Shown here in pieces: positions 5,259-5,437 of a stretch of 5,437 nucleotides of DNA. The first letter of the stretch is position 1. Each line of letters begins with the position of its first letter. Origin of the DNA: Myxococcota bacterium (lineage in GTDB: Bacteria > Myxococcota_A > UBA9160 > PR03). The stretch spans positions 1-5,437 of the forward strand of contig JASJBO010000448.1 of assembly GCA_030066475.1 (NCBI GenBank), written 5' to 3'. The translations under genes and the position numbers were made by a program. The notes below the pieces were generated by a model that was not told where the DNA came from, did no database searches, and saw nothing but the letters and a program-made list of their open reading frames with translations.

Positions 5259-5437
5259 CAACCCTGTGTCGCGCAGGCGGGATTCGGGGCCCGCGCCGGC
5301 GCCGTCACGGGAAGGACACATTCGGGCCTTCCGCCGCACGATTGCCGCCACGGCTGCGCGGCGGTGCCGGGCGCCGTGGAAGGCGTCCGGACCGACGGAC
5401 GCGCTCCTCGCGCCACCATGGATCCGGCTGAATGCGA

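Larger units (their letters stand above)
5210..5437. other. Upstream intergenic region
   Basis: No convincing gene is seen here. Apart from the ribosome binding site and the 7-bp hairpin, it holds a 10-bp palindrome GCGCCGGCGC (5293-5302) and a 6-bp inverted repeat GGAAGG/CCTTCC with an 11-nt loop (5310-5332). The heptamer ATTCGGG occurs at 5282-5288 and 5320-5326 and again just inside the gene at 5193-5199. No good -35/-10 pair was found; TAGAAA on the coding strand (5253-5248) resembles a -10 box but overlaps the hairpin and has no partner at the right distance. The promoter may lie here but cannot be placed. Confidence 0.5.

Noticed and set aside
5210..5419. N-terminal extension of the main gene to the ATG at 5419
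   Set aside because: It would add 70 residues with no hydrophobic segment and place the signal peptide in the interior. A good ribosome binding site exists in front of the ATG at 5209.
5412..5425. GCCACCATGGATCC at the right edge, resembling a Kozak start followed by a BamHI site as in cloning vectors
   Set aside because: No other vector-like sequence surrounds it, and the adjoining DNA has the same GC-rich character as the rest. A chance match is the simpler reading. The plus-strand ATG at 5418 has too little sequence after it to support a divergent gene.

Overview
The window holds one very large gene on the minus strand. From its most likely start (5209) to its TAG stop (14-16) it encodes a 1731-residue secreted, surface-type protein. 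I can name no specific gene. The composition is very GC-rich (about 70% by eye). The mix of protein modules suggests a Myxococcota, Deltaproteobacteria or similar high-GC Gram-negative lineage, possibly from a metagenome: a DUF4215/'Myxococcus cysteine-rich' repeat, a thrombospondin type 3 repeat, dockerin-like loops, PD40 propeller blades and a Cys-containing C-terminal anchor. The lineage is inferred from these modules and not proven.

Layout, read in the direction of the gene (right to left). At 5437-5210 there is a short upstream region with a GGAGGA ribosome binding site and a 7-bp hairpin. Next come a signal peptide (residues 1-35), an N-terminal region of about 325 residues that I cannot assign, and a first eight-Cys segment (370-414). 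Two copies of an Asp-rich repeat follow (repeats 1-2, residues 461-561). Then comes a six-blade PD40/TolB-like propeller (624-1062), in which the first four blades carry an extra Asp-rich, probably calcium-binding loop. Six more copies of the Asp-rich repeat follow (repeats 3-8, residues 1101-1438). The last part is a second eight-Cys segment, a TSP3 repeat, a DUF4215 module, a pair of dockerin-like loops, an eight-Pro linker, and a Gly-Gly-Ser/Cys/hydrophobic/Arg tail that looks like a C-terminal sorting signal.

The most interesting reading is that the eight Asp-rich repeats form one repeat domain, perhaps a propeller, that is interrupted between copies 2 and 3 by the whole PD40 propeller. 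With the C-terminal modules this makes an exported, disulphide-stabilised protein with many likely calcium sites, held at the outer surface by its tail. Its ligand or substrate cannot be read from the sequence. No catalytic motif was recognised. No second gene, RNA gene, mobile element or CRISPR array is visible, and other long open frames on both strands look like by-products of high GC content.
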